Shown here piece after piece: positions 1-6,348 of a DNA stretch of 7,819 nucleotides; the stretch's first letter is position 1; each line of letters begins with the position of its first letter. The notes beneath the pieces are model-generated. The model worked only from the letters and a program-made list of their open reading frames with translations. It was not told where the DNA came from and ran no database searches. The stretch is from DASRTE01 sp035316885 (lineage in GTDB: Bacteria > Actinomycetota > Actinomycetes > Jiangellales > Jiangellaceae). Where the stretch lies: contig DATHII010000021.1 in NCBI GenBank assembly GCA_035316885.1, positions 1 to 7,819 of the forward strand. The letters are read 5' to 3'. The position numbers and the translations under genes are program-made.

Positions 1-170
1 CGGTGGATCCGGGTTTAGCGACCTCGGTACGCCGGGTCACGGCCTGGCTACGGCGGCGTCACCGTGGCTTCTGGCGTCGGTGCGTCGTCGCCGAGGGCGT
101 CCGCTCCCCGGGCGGCCTGCTGAAACCAGAGCTGCGGCAACACGGCGCCGGCGAGGGTAGCGTCTCGGTG
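1..170. other. Upstream region of the MFS-CNB gene, no gene assigned
   Basis: The reading frame of the downstream transporter stays open to the window edge, with a possible GTG at base 3, but residues encoded here are Arg-rich with no recognisable domain. I therefore treat the region as leader or upstream sequence. A different plus frame is open from base 2 to a TAG at 158-160 and could be the tail of a gene beyond the edge, ending 10 bases before the ATG at 171. It encodes an Arg-rich tail I do not recognise. I see no clear promoter. Confidence 0.4.
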
Positions 171-1853
171 ATGGCGGACCAAGGCGTCCGGAGCAGACTG
201 GCCGCAGCGGTGGCGGCGTTCGCCAGCAATGCGCACAACCCGAACCTGCGGCGCGCCCAACTAAGCTTCTTCGGGGCCTGGACGGCCGAGTGGGCGTTCA
301 CCGTGGCGTTGGGGATCGTCGCATACCGGGATGGTGGCGCGACGGCTGTCGGGCTGGTGGGACTGCTGCGCATGGTGCCGTCTGCCCTGGTGGCGCCCAT
401 CCTGGCGCCGTTGGCCGACAGGGGGCGCCGGGAACACGTCCTGGTTTTGGTGTCCGCCGCGCGTGGTGTGGCGACCGCGGGGGCCGCGGTCGTCGTCGGC
501 GTGGCCGGCCCGCCGCAGATCGTCTATGTGTTGGCGGTGTTCTCGACCATCGCCGCCACCCTCTACCGGCCGGCGCATTCTGCACTGCTCCCATCGCTGT
601 GCCGTACTGGATATGAGCTGGCCAGCGCAAACGTCGTGCGCGGCCTGTTGGACTCGGTCGCCACGCTGGTGGGCCCGCTGCTGGCCGCGGTGCTGCTTCA
701 GTTCACCAACATCACCGTGGTGTTTGCCGTTGCCGCCGGCGCCTCGCTGTGGGCAGCGGTTCTGATGATGCGCGTGCGATATGAAGCACCGCCGCGCCCA
801 TCAGCCCCGAGGGAGCATCTGGTGGCCGAGGCCGTCGACGGTGTACGGGCGGTCGTCCGGAACCACGACCTGGCACTGCTCGTCGGTCTCGCCGTGGCTC
901 AAAGCTTTACCCGCGGGGCATGGACCGTCTTCACCGTCGTGGTGGCCATCGACCTGCTCGGAACCGGCGAGCCGGGTGTCGGCACACTCACGGCTGCTGT
1001 GGGCGCGGGCGCAGTGCTCGGCTCGCTGGCGGCGTCGCTGCTGGTCGGGACGCGCAGGCTGGCCGGATGGTTCGGCATGGGGATTGCCCTGTGGGGTCTG
1101 CCCATCGCGCTGATCGGGGTCTTCCCGGCGGAAGCGCCGGCGTTGGGCCTGCTGGCCTTCGTCGGCATCGGCAACGCGCTGGTGGACATCGGCCTGTTCA
1201 CGCTCATGGCCAGGCTGGCCCCTGACGACGTCCTCGCGCGCGTCTTCGGTGTCTTGGAGAGCCTGGGCGCGCTGACTGTCGGACTTGGGGCGATCGTTGC
1301 CTCGCTGATGATCGAGCTGTCCGGCCTGCGCGTGGCATTGGTCGTCGTCGGCTTGGTCTGCCCTGTGCTCGTGACAGCTGCGTGGCACCGGCTGCGTCGA
1401 CTCGACCGGTCCATTGGGGTCCGCGACAACGAGATCGGGCTGCTGCAAGGGGTGTCGATGTTGAGCCCGCTGCCCCTCCCTGCCATCGAACAGCTCGCCC
1501 GGGGTCTGGAACCAGTCTCCGTGCTCACGGGCCACGTCGTCTTCAACCAAGGCGACGTCGGCGACCGCTTCTACGTGATCGAGTCGGGCGAGGCGGAGGT
1601 GATCGGAGACGGTCGTCTGGTCGCGACGCTCGGTCAAGGGCAGGCGTTCGGAGAAATCGCGCTGCTTCGACGAATCCCGCGGACGGCAACGGTGCGGGCC
1701 GTCAGTGCGCTCCGGCTCCAAGCGCTGACCAGCGACCATTTCCTGCCGGTCGTCACCGGTTTCACGCCGAGCGCGCGCGAGGCGGGAACGGCCATCGACG
1801 CTATGCTCGACCGCTACGCCCCGCGCGACGGTCATCAGGAGCCGAACGGATGA
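171..1853 (+). CDS. MFS transporter with C-terminal cyclic-nucleotide-binding domain
   Basis: The predicted protein has 560 residues from ATG 171. Residues about 25-405 form a polytopic membrane domain with many hydrophobic Ala/Val/Leu/Gly-rich helices. It carries an MFS-type loop between helices 2 and 3 (APLADRGRR, about residues 79-87). Residues about 430-545 are a CNB domain. Its phosphate-binding cassette, FGEIALLRRIPRTATV at about 493-508, keeps the Glu (E495) and Arg (R504) that contact the ribose and cyclic phosphate in CRP/PKA-type domains, so nucleotide binding is plausible. The likely role is an inner-membrane transporter, probably efflux, gated or sensed through a cytosolic cNMP domain; the substrate cannot be told. 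ATG 171 is preferred over the frame's upstream GTG at base 3 because the sequence just after it matches the usual MFS N-terminus and GAGGG lies at 153-157, though its spacing is long; GTG 168 is an alternative. The next gene begins 40 bases later on the same strand and encodes a cyclase-like protein, suggesting a functional pair. Confidence 0.88.
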   Translation: MADQGVRSRLAAAVAAFASNAHNPNLRRAQLSFFGAWTAEWAFTVALGIVAYRDGGATAVGLVGLLRMVPSALVAPILAPLADRGRREHVLVLVSAARGVATAGAAVVVGVAGPPQIVYVLAVFSTIAATLYRPAHSALLPSLCRTGYELASANVVRGLLDSVATLVGPLLAAVLLQFTNITVVFAVAAGASLWAAVLMMRVRYEAPPRPSAPREHLVAEAVDGVRAVVRNHDLALLVGLAVAQSFTRGAWTVFTVVVAIDLLGTGEPGVGTLTAAVGAGAVLGSLAASLLVGTRRLAGWFGMGIALWGLPIALIGVFPAEAPALGLLAFVGIGNALVDIGLFTLMARLAPDDVLARVFGVLESLGALTVGLGAIVASLMIELSGLRVALVVVGLVCPVLVTAAWHRLRRLDRSIGVRDNEIGLLQGVSMLSPLPLPAIEQLARGLEPVSVLTGHVVFNQGDVGDRFYVIESGEAEVIGDGRLVATLGQGQAFGEIALLRRIPRTATVRAVSALRLQALTSDHFLPVVTGFTPSAREAGTAIDAMLDRYAPRDGHQEPNG

Positions 1854-1893
1854 CCATGTCTTCCGTCGTCTCCGTGTTTCCTATGATCTCCGA

Positions 1894-2616
1894 ATGGACT
1901 CGGGCCGCGCGCTTCTCTTGATCGCCGACATCGGCGGCTACACCGAATACATGCGCTTCCACCGCGCCAGCCTGAGCCTCGCTCACGCCGAGGCAACAAC
2001 CGCACGTCTGCTCAAGAGGGTGGTCGATGCCGCCGGCGACTTCGACCTGATCGAGATCGAAGGCGACGCCGCGTTCCTCTTCCGCCAGGCTGGAGCGCTG
2101 GATGGCGCCGCAACGGTCGCCAAAACCACCCAGGCTGCCGTGGCCATGCACCGGGCCTTCCACGCCGAGCGGCGTCTGGTCGAGCTGAACCTGTGCCCCT
2201 GCGATGGTTGTGCCGGGACCGGCGACCTGAAGCTGAAGTTCGTCGCGCACATAGGAGAGGTCGCGACTCAGAAGATCAAGCGCCGACGAAAGCTGGTCGG
2301 CATCGACGTCATCCTCGTCCATCGGCTGCTGAAGAGCCCCGTGCAGGTCCCCGAATACGTGCTTCTCTCCGAGGATCTCTATCGAAGCGGCGATGCCGCT
2401 CTGCCCGACCCCGTGCACGAGATCACCCAGGACCTCGAGGGGGTTGGACCGGTTCGCGCCTACTTCGTGGAGGTCGAGGACCTCGTCGGTCCGCTCCCTC
2501 CGGTGCCGGATCCCTCCCCGCTGCGGCGCCTCCGCGAGACGGTTGGCATCCTCGCGCGCGGCCTGCCATACATGCTGGGCCTCCGACGGCGAGATCCCAT
2601 CTCTCAAGCTCACTGA
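1894..2616 (+). CDS. DUF2652 family protein, class III cyclase-like fold
   Basis: This is a soluble protein of 240 residues with no signal peptide or membrane segment. The N-terminus LLLIADIGGYTEYM (7-20) and the later IEIEGDAAF (53-61) resemble the two metal-Asp motifs of class III nucleotide cyclases (D12 and D58). The segment LVGIDVILVHRLLK (134-147) aligns by eye with the cyclase GxxVNxAxRL motif. In that alignment the adenine-specifying Lys is E54, its partner Asp is K133, the transition-state Asn is I140, and the transition-state Arg is kept as R144. Classical cyclase activity is therefore doubtful, although the fold and metal site may persist. A CxCxxC cluster (C101, C103, C106) sits before the LKFVAHIGEV strand. 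It probably shares a transcript with the preceding MFS-CNB gene (gap of 40 bases). No strong ribosome-binding site precedes ATG 1894, and no other ATG or GTG exists in frame back to the preceding gene. The DUF2652 name is from recognition of motifs, not from a search. Confidence 0.82.
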   Translation: MDSGRALLLIADIGGYTEYMRFHRASLSLAHAEATTARLLKRVVDAAGDFDLIEIEGDAAFLFRQAGALDGAATVAKTTQAAVAMHRAFHAERRLVELNLCPCDGCAGTGDLKLKFVAHIGEVATQKIKRRRKLVGIDVILVHRLLKSPVQVPEYVLLSEDLYRSGDAALPDPVHEITQDLEGVGPVRAYFVEVEDLVGPLPPVPDPSPLRRLRETVGILARGLPYMLGLRRRDPISQAH

Positions 2617-2674
2617 AGCCTCCGCCGCTCCTTCTTCGTCTTTTCCGCAGCGCGCATGCACAACAAACGCCGTC

Positions 2675-2791
2675 ACCGCCGAGCAACGCACCGGTCTGAG
2701 CACCGAGGAGGCCTGGCAGGCGCAGACGCCGATGATCGAGAGTGCGATGAGCACCGGGCGGTGCCAAGAGCCACCGAGGCCGCGCGGTTAG
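2675..2791 (+). pseudogene. Possible C-terminal remnant of a TetR-type regulator
   Basis: This plus-strand frame encodes about 38 residues ending in a TAG at 2789-2791. It includes STEEAWQAQTPMIESAMSTG, which resembles the end of TetR-family ligand domains, where an acidic turn precedes a helix and a final SGR/TGR-type motif. No helix-turn-helix or start codon belonging to it is visible upstream, since the preceding bases are the DUF2652 gene. It lies in the convergent gap and just overlaps the hxlR-type stop. It may be a decayed gene scrap or chance similarity. Confidence 0.2.
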
Positions 2792-3234
2792 ACGAAGTGC
2801 ATCTCGATTCCGTCGGGCTCGTCCTCCACGAGATGGTCACAGGTCGGGCAGTACCACCTCGCCTCGACGGGGGTGCCGCAGGCCGGGTGTCGGGGTGCAT
2901 CAGCGGAGCCGGCGTGCCCGGCCCCCCACTGCGCCAAGAGGCGGAGAGTCCCGGCGAGTTCCATGCCCTCCGCGGTCAGCTCGTATGCGGCGCGGGGCGG
3001 CCGCTCAGAGTAGGGCCGCGAAACCAGGAGCGCGTCGCGCTCGAGCCGTTTGAGGCGGTCCGACAAGATATTCGGCGCGATCCTCGGGATCTGCTCGAGC
3101 AGGTCGTTGAACCGCCGGGATCCGCCGAGCAAGGCCTGCACGACGAGGAGCGTCCACCGGTCGCCGACGCGAGCCAACGCCTCGGCGAGCGGAGAGGAGG
3201 ACGGCCCGCGTCCGGGAGGCTCCCGTTCGCTCAT
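2788..3234 (-). CDS. HxlR-type winged-helix regulator with C-terminal zinc-ribbon-like tail
   Basis: This predicted DNA-binding repressor or activator has 148 residues. The HxlR winged-helix signature runs from about 18 to 105. It includes GDRWTLLVVQALLGGSRRF (24-42), the recognition region IAPNILSDRLKRLERDALL (52-70), the wing VSRPYSERPPRAAYELT (71-87), and a dimerisation helix to about 107. HxlR proteins are often near 110-120 residues. Here a tail adds H116-x2-C119-x9-C129-x2-C132, which looks like a small metal-binding knuckle. The N-terminal redox Cys of YodB/HypR-type members is absent. The gene is divergent from the protease/SDR pair across 82 bases containing a palindrome, which makes those genes and itself the likely targets. 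No clear Shine-Dalgarno sequence precedes ATG 3234. A six-codon open frame starts at the ATG at 3251 and its TGA overlaps this start. Confidence 0.9.
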   Translation of the reverse strand: MSEREPPGRGPSSSPLAEALARVGDRWTLLVVQALLGGSRRFNDLLEQIPRIAPNILSDRLKRLERDALLVSRPYSERPPRAAYELTAEGMELAGTLRLLAQWGAGHAGSADAPRHPACGTPVEARWYCPTCDHLVEDEPDGIEMHFV

Positions 3235-3257
3235 CGACGAATCGTATCCATGAGGGC

Positions 3258-3285
3258 TTGACGTTCCTGTGGTGAATAGTAACTT
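3258..3285 (+). promoter_or_regulatory. Predicted promoter of the protease-SDR operon
   Basis: TTGACG at 3258-3263 matches five of six bases of a -35 box. TAACTT at 3280-3285 fits the actinobacterial TAnnnT -10 pattern, with a spacer of 16. The -10 falls inside the 20-bp palindrome, so a bound dimer would block it. Transcription would begin near 3292, leaving a leader of about 25 bases with a good Shine-Dalgarno sequence. This is by eye only. Confidence 0.45.
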
Positions 3286-3303
3286 GCAAGCTACTACTTA
3301 CAA
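3276..3303 (-). promoter_or_regulatory. Predicted promoter of the HxlR-type gene
   Basis: Read on the minus strand, TTGTAA (3303-3298) and TACTAT (3281-3276) lie 16 bases apart and each match four of six consensus bases. The palindrome fills the spacer and most of the -10, consistent with autoregulation. The predicted leader to ATG 3234 is about 35 bases. Confidence 0.35.
3277..3296. promoter_or_regulatory. 20-bp palindrome, likely HxlR operator
   Basis: TAGTAACTTGCAAGCTACTA is a dyad with 10-base arms that match at nine of ten positions, centred on the perfect 8-mer CTTGCAAG. It is strikingly AT-rich against its GC-rich surroundings. It lies between the divergent regulator and protease genes and overlaps both predicted -10 elements. 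HxlR-family dimers commonly bind dyads of this size in such positions, so the adjacent regulator is the natural candidate. The following bases (CTTACAAC, 3297-3304) could form an extra partial half-site. Confidence 0.65.
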
Positions 3304-3305
3304 CT

Positions 3306-3311
3306 GAGGAG
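3306..3311 (+). promoter_or_regulatory. Ribosome-binding site of the protease gene
   Basis: GAGGAG lies 5 bases before ATG 3317 and fixes that start. Confidence 0.75.
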
Positions 3312-3316
3312 TCCCA

Positions 3317-4234
3317 ATGGGAGCGCTTGATGGGATTCAGGAGGAGATCCGGCGAGTGGCCGAAGGAGCCGGTGACGCGGTCGTCGGCATCGGGCAGCGC
3401 TGGGGCGTCGGATCCGGCGTGCTGATCGGCAGTGGGCAAGTGCTGACCAATGCGCACAATGTGCGCGGTGAGGAGGTCAGTGTCACGTTCGCCGACGGGC
3501 GCACGGCAGCCGGCCGGATCCGCGGGCTGGACCTCGACGGAGATCTCGCCGTTGTCGAGGTCGAGACCGGAGATTCGCCGGCCCTGGAGTGGGCGACCGA
3601 CGGTCCCCCTGGACTCGGCACCCCCGTCTTCGCGCTCGCCAACCCGGGTGGGCGGGGGCTGCGCGTGACGCTGGGCTTCGTGACCGGCGTTGAACGCAGC
3701 TTCCGGGGCCCTCGTGGCCGCCGCATCACGGGAAGCGTCGAACATGCTGCACCGCTGCTGCCCGGCTCGTCCGGCGGGCCGATAGTCAGCGCGGAGGGAA
3801 GGTTGCTCGGGATCAACACGAACCGCCTCGACGAGGGGTTCTACCTCGCGATCCCAGCAGATGAGAGCCTGCGGACACGCGTGGACGCGCTTGCACGCGG
3901 CGAGTCGGCCGCGCGGGTCCGTCTCGGTGTCGGGGTCGCACCGGCGCACGTCGCCAGGCGCCTGCGGCGCGCCGTCGGTCTTCCAGCGGCCGACGGGCTA
4001 CTCGTTCGACACGTGGAGGACGGCAGCCCGGCGTCGCGGGCCGGGCTCGCGCAGGGCGACCTGATCGTGCAGGCGGCCGGCGTTCCGGTTCGCGGCATGG
4101 ATGATCTCTTCGAGGCGCTCGAGACGGCGGGAGATGGTGAGATCGAGCTGACGACCGTCCGCGGCACCGACGAACGGACGGTCCAGGTACGGTTCGGCGA
4201 GGCTGCCGGAAGTGGGCCGGACGGTGATGGCTGA
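3317..4234 (+). CDS. HtrA-like trypsin/PDZ serine protease (S1C type), no export signal
   Basis: This protein of 305 residues has a trypsin-like domain at about 15-190 and one PDZ domain at about 200-295. The triad is visible: H47 in LTNAHNV, D76 in LDGDLAVV, and S152 in LPGSSGGP. The PDZ domain shows the usual GLLVRHVEDGSPASRAGLAQGD stretch in two parts: carboxylate-loop region at 227-238, then SPASRAGLAQGDLI at 237-250. The family degrades or processes misfolded or tagged proteins, using the PDZ domain to select C-termini. HtrA proteins are usually exported or membrane-anchored. Here the protease domain starts almost at once, with no signal peptide or transmembrane helix, so a cytoplasmic location is inferred. 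The gene begins after a good Shine-Dalgarno sequence and its end overlaps the SDR gene. Control by the divergent HxlR-type regulator is likely. Being intact in its triad, it should be active. Confidence 0.9.
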   Translation: MGALDGIQEEIRRVAEGAGDAVVGIGQRWGVGSGVLIGSGQVLTNAHNVRGEEVSVTFADGRTAAGRIRGLDLDGDLAVVEVETGDSPALEWATDGPPGLGTPVFALANPGGRGLRVTLGFVTGVERSFRGPRGRRITGSVEHAAPLLPGSSGGPIVSAEGRLLGINTNRLDEGFYLAIPADESLRTRVDALARGESAARVRLGVGVAPAHVARRLRRAVGLPAADGLLVRHVEDGSPASRAGLAQGDLIVQAAGVPVRGMDDLFEALETAGDGEIELTTVRGTDERTVQVRFGEAAGSGPDGDG

Positions 4235-5150
4235 CACACATGCCGGGGCGACGGTCCTGGTCGTCGGCGGCACGGGAACCGTCGGGGGGCGCGTGGTCCG
4301 CGAGCTCGTGAGCCGAGGCACACCCGTGCGGGCGCTCGTGCGGGAGGGAAGTGACGCGACCCGGCTGACCGCACAAGGCGTCGAGGTCGTGCGCGGCGAC
4401 TTGGTCGACCCAGCCTCGCTCGAGCCGGCGCTCGACGGCGTGCACGCACTGGTGACAACGGCGGCCGGCTACCTGCGGCGGCGCAAGGGCGACTCGTTGG
4501 CTGCCGTCGACGACCGTGGCAACCGGAACCTGGTCGACGCAGCACGCAGGGCCGGCCTGGGCCGGTTCGTGTTCACCAGCATCCTTACGTGCGACAAGGC
4601 GCCGGGCGTGCCGCACTTCTGGCAGAAGAAGCTGATCGAGGAATACCTCGAGGCCAGCGGGGTTCCCTTCGTCGCGTTGCGCCCGGGCGCCTTTGTCGGC
4701 GCCTGGGACTTCTGGACGCGCGGCCTGCGGAAGGGCCGCTTCACGGCGCTGGGTTCGTCGTCCGTCCGTTGGACGTATGTCCACGTCGACGACGTCGCCC
4801 GCTACCTCGCACGAGCCGTGGACGAGCCCCGAGCGGTCGGCAGGCGGATCGACATCGGGACGGATCGACCGGTGTCAGCGCAGGAAATCGCCGACATATT
4901 CGCCGGCATCCTCGGCCGCGATATCGCGGTACGCAGCCTTCCTTGGCCGCTACTGAGTGTCCTGATGCGACCAGTGGGGCTGCTCAGCGAACGGGTGAGG
5001 GATCTCCGCGCCATGATCGAGTACTTCCACACCGGTGAGTACGTTGCCGACACCTCCGTGCAGGCGGAGCTCTTCGGCGACGTACCAACCATCGAGGACA
5101 CGCTGCGCCGCTACGTCGCCGAGGCCGGTCTCATGGCGGCGGCTCGGTGA
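4227..5150 (+). CDS. NmrA-like / atypical SDR NAD(P)-binding protein
   Basis: This predicted Rossmann-fold protein has 307 residues. The nucleotide-binding glycine motif is VLVVGGTGTVGG (10-21), and LVRE (37-40) provides an Arg placed to favour NADP. Further family features are GDLVDP (57-62), FVFTSIL (114-120), the pro-rich LRPGAF segment (151-156) and the YVHVDDVARYLARAV region (184-198) typical of extended/atypical SDRs. The classical YxxxK pair is not obvious. WQKK (132-135) occupies the expected area, so it may be a weak reductase, an isomerase-like enzyme, or an NADP-sensing NmrA-type protein. ATG 4227 overlaps the protease stop (4232-4234) by 8 bases, implying coupled translation. In-frame GTGs at 4212 and 4224 are possible alternatives, and GGAAG at 4208-4212 could serve the 4224 or 4227 starts. 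The substrate is unknown. Confidence 0.87.
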   Translation: MADTHAGATVLVVGGTGTVGGRVVRELVSRGTPVRALVREGSDATRLTAQGVEVVRGDLVDPASLEPALDGVHALVTTAAGYLRRRKGDSLAAVDDRGNRNLVDAARRAGLGRFVFTSILTCDKAPGVPHFWQKKLIEEYLEASGVPFVALRPGAFVGAWDFWTRGLRKGRFTALGSSSVRWTYVHVDDVARYLARAVDEPRAVGRRIDIGTDRPVSAQEIADIFAGILGRDIAVRSLPWPLLSVLMRPVGLLSERVRDLRAMIEYFHTGEYVADTSVQAELFGDVPTIEDTLRRYVAEAGLMAAAR

Positions 5151-5219
5151 TGACATGCAGGGCGGCGCCGGCAACGCGGGACGCTCAGTGAGCCCCGAAC
5201 CTGGGAAGGACATGACTCG

Positions 5220-5395
5220 GACGCGGCCACCCCCGGCTTGAGGATGATGCGGTGCCCCGCGCGGAGCAAACGCTCGTCGTTAGTGATCAGAATCCGGACC
5301 CCATACGCGGTCGGAGCCCAGTGGCGGGCGAAGCTGGCACGGCCCGATGCGATGCCGCTGCGTAGAAGTACTCATATTCGACGGCTCGTCGTCAT
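5220..5395 (-). pseudogene. Broken minus-strand frame, possible PIN-domain scrap
   Basis: On the minus strand an ATG at 5395 opens seven codons (MTTSRRI) and then meets TGA at 5374-5372. The same frame continues open to a TAG at 5113-5111, inside the SDR gene. The part around 5220-5330 reads with GC-biased codons and includes YGVRILITNDERLLRAGHRI, which faintly resembles the C-terminal TND-containing strand and helix of PIN-domain toxins. No PIN acidic N-terminal motif is present. It may be a decayed gene end or chance. Confidence 0.15.
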
Positions 5396-5466
5396 GGTTG
5401 TTTCTCCCGAAGCGGATGCGCTGCCGCCCGCCTAGCGTCGGAAACGAAGGATCACAAGGCCGCGCA

Positions 5467-5472
5467 GAGGAG
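5467..5472 (+). promoter_or_regulatory. Ribosome-binding site deciding the hydrolase start
   Basis: GAGGAG lies 6 bases before ATG 5479. This selects 5479 over the upstream in-frame ATG at 5347, whose extra 44 residues show no family similarity. Confidence 0.75.
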
Positions 5473-5478
5473 CAAGAC

Positions 5479-6348
5479 ATGAACAATCGTGATCGCTTGT
5501 TGGCAGGACTACCGGTGAGTGACAATCGCCTGCAGCTGGCCGGCATCTCGACCGCAGTCCTCGAAGGTGGTGCCGGTCCCCCCGTTGTCCTACTCCACGG
5601 TCCTGGAGAGTTCTCTGCCGTGTGGGGGCGGGTGATCCCGGAATTGGTCACGAGCAACCGAGTCGTCGTTCCGGACCTACCCGGTCACGGTGCCTCCGGT
5701 CTGCCAGGCGGCCGCCTGGACGCTGAGCACGTGCTCACCTGGCTGAGTGATCTTATCGAGCGGACCTGCGACCGTCCACCCACCGTCGTCGGACATCTGC
5801 TCGGCGGCGCCATTGCCCTCCGGTTCGCCGCCAATCGTCCGGATCGGGTGCGCAGCCTGGTGCTCGTCGACACCTTCGGGTTGAGCTGGAACCGGCCGAC
5901 ACTGCGGTTCGCAGCGCCGCTGCTCGCCTTCATCGTCCGGCCGACGGAGCGCACACGAGACCGCTTCCTCGACAAGTGCTTTGTCGACTTCGACGGCGTG
6001 CGCGAACAGTTCGGGGATCAGTGGGATGCCTTTGGCGCCCAGGCGCTCGAGTGGGCGAAATCCAAGGCCTCCAAGGCGACCCTGCGAAGCCTGATGTCGG
6101 GGTTCGGCCTGCGTCCGATAGCCGCCGCAGATCTCGCGCAGATCACCGCGCCGACGTCGCTCATCTGGGGACGGCACGACCTGCAAACTCCGCTCCGGGT
6201 CGCGGAGGCCGCCAGCGCCAGATACGGCTGGCCGTTGCACGTCATCGAAGGAGCGCGCGACGACCCCTTCTTCGAACAGCCGGTAGCCGCGCTTCGCGCG
6301 CTGTTTACCGAACTACCCGCCGACGCCGAACAGGAGGCTGAGCACTAG
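5479..6348 (+). CDS. Alpha/beta-hydrolase-fold protein lacking nucleophile Ser and catalytic His
   Basis: This protein of 289 residues has a clear alpha/beta-hydrolase layout. It shows the oxyanion-loop motif VVLLHGPGE (36-44), VVVPDLPGHGASG (62-74), the nucleophile-elbow region VVGHLLGGAIAL (103-114), a helical cap around 135-215, the acid strand SLIWGRHDLQTP (227-238, D234), and the end motif IEGARDDPFFEQP (256-268). In active relatives the elbow is GHSxGG and the last motif is GAGHxPxxEqP. Here the Ser position is L107 and the His position is D261, while the acid D234 remains. A conventional ester- or C-C-bond hydrolase mechanism is therefore not available. It may be a binding, scaffold or cofactor-free non-serine enzyme, or a protein losing function. 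The rest of the fold is intact with no frameshift, which argues against simple decay. It has no signal peptide and is probably cytosolic. It is transcribed alone as far as visible. Confidence 0.85.
   Translation: MNNRDRLLAGLPVSDNRLQLAGISTAVLEGGAGPPVVLLHGPGEFSAVWGRVIPELVTSNRVVVPDLPGHGASGLPGGRLDAEHVLTWLSDLIERTCDRPPTVVGHLLGGAIALRFAANRPDRVRSLVLVDTFGLSWNRPTLRFAAPLLAFIVRPTERTRDRFLDKCFVDFDGVREQFGDQWDAFGAQALEWAKSKASKATLRSLMSGFGLRPIAAADLAQITAPTSLIWGRHDLQTPLRVAEAASARYGWPLHVIEGARDDPFFEQPVAALRALFTELPADAEQEAEH

Larger units (their letters stand above)
5151..5478. other. 328-base gap between SDR and hydrolase genes, no intact gene seen
   Basis: No ORF here has a convincing start, ribosome-binding site and domain. 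I see no transcription terminator with a T-run and no confident promoter, although the strong Shine-Dalgarno sequence at its end suggests the hydrolase gene is expressed on its own. A broken minus-strand frame (listed separately) is the only coding-like signal. Confidence 0.5.

Noticed and set aside
3..170. Extension of the transporter to a GTG at base 3
   Set aside because: The extra 56 residues are Arg-rich without similarity to MFS N-termini; ATG 171 gives the expected length.
801..1835. Minus-strand ORF of 344 codons opposite the transporter
   Set aside because: It has no domain and reads as Arg/Asp/Gln/His-rich sequence typical of antisense frames in high-GC genes; the opposite strand is clearly an MFS-CNB protein.
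3005..3949. Minus-strand ORF of 314 codons across the HxlR gene and protease
   Set aside because: It overlaps two well-supported genes and crosses the regulatory palindrome; no family features.
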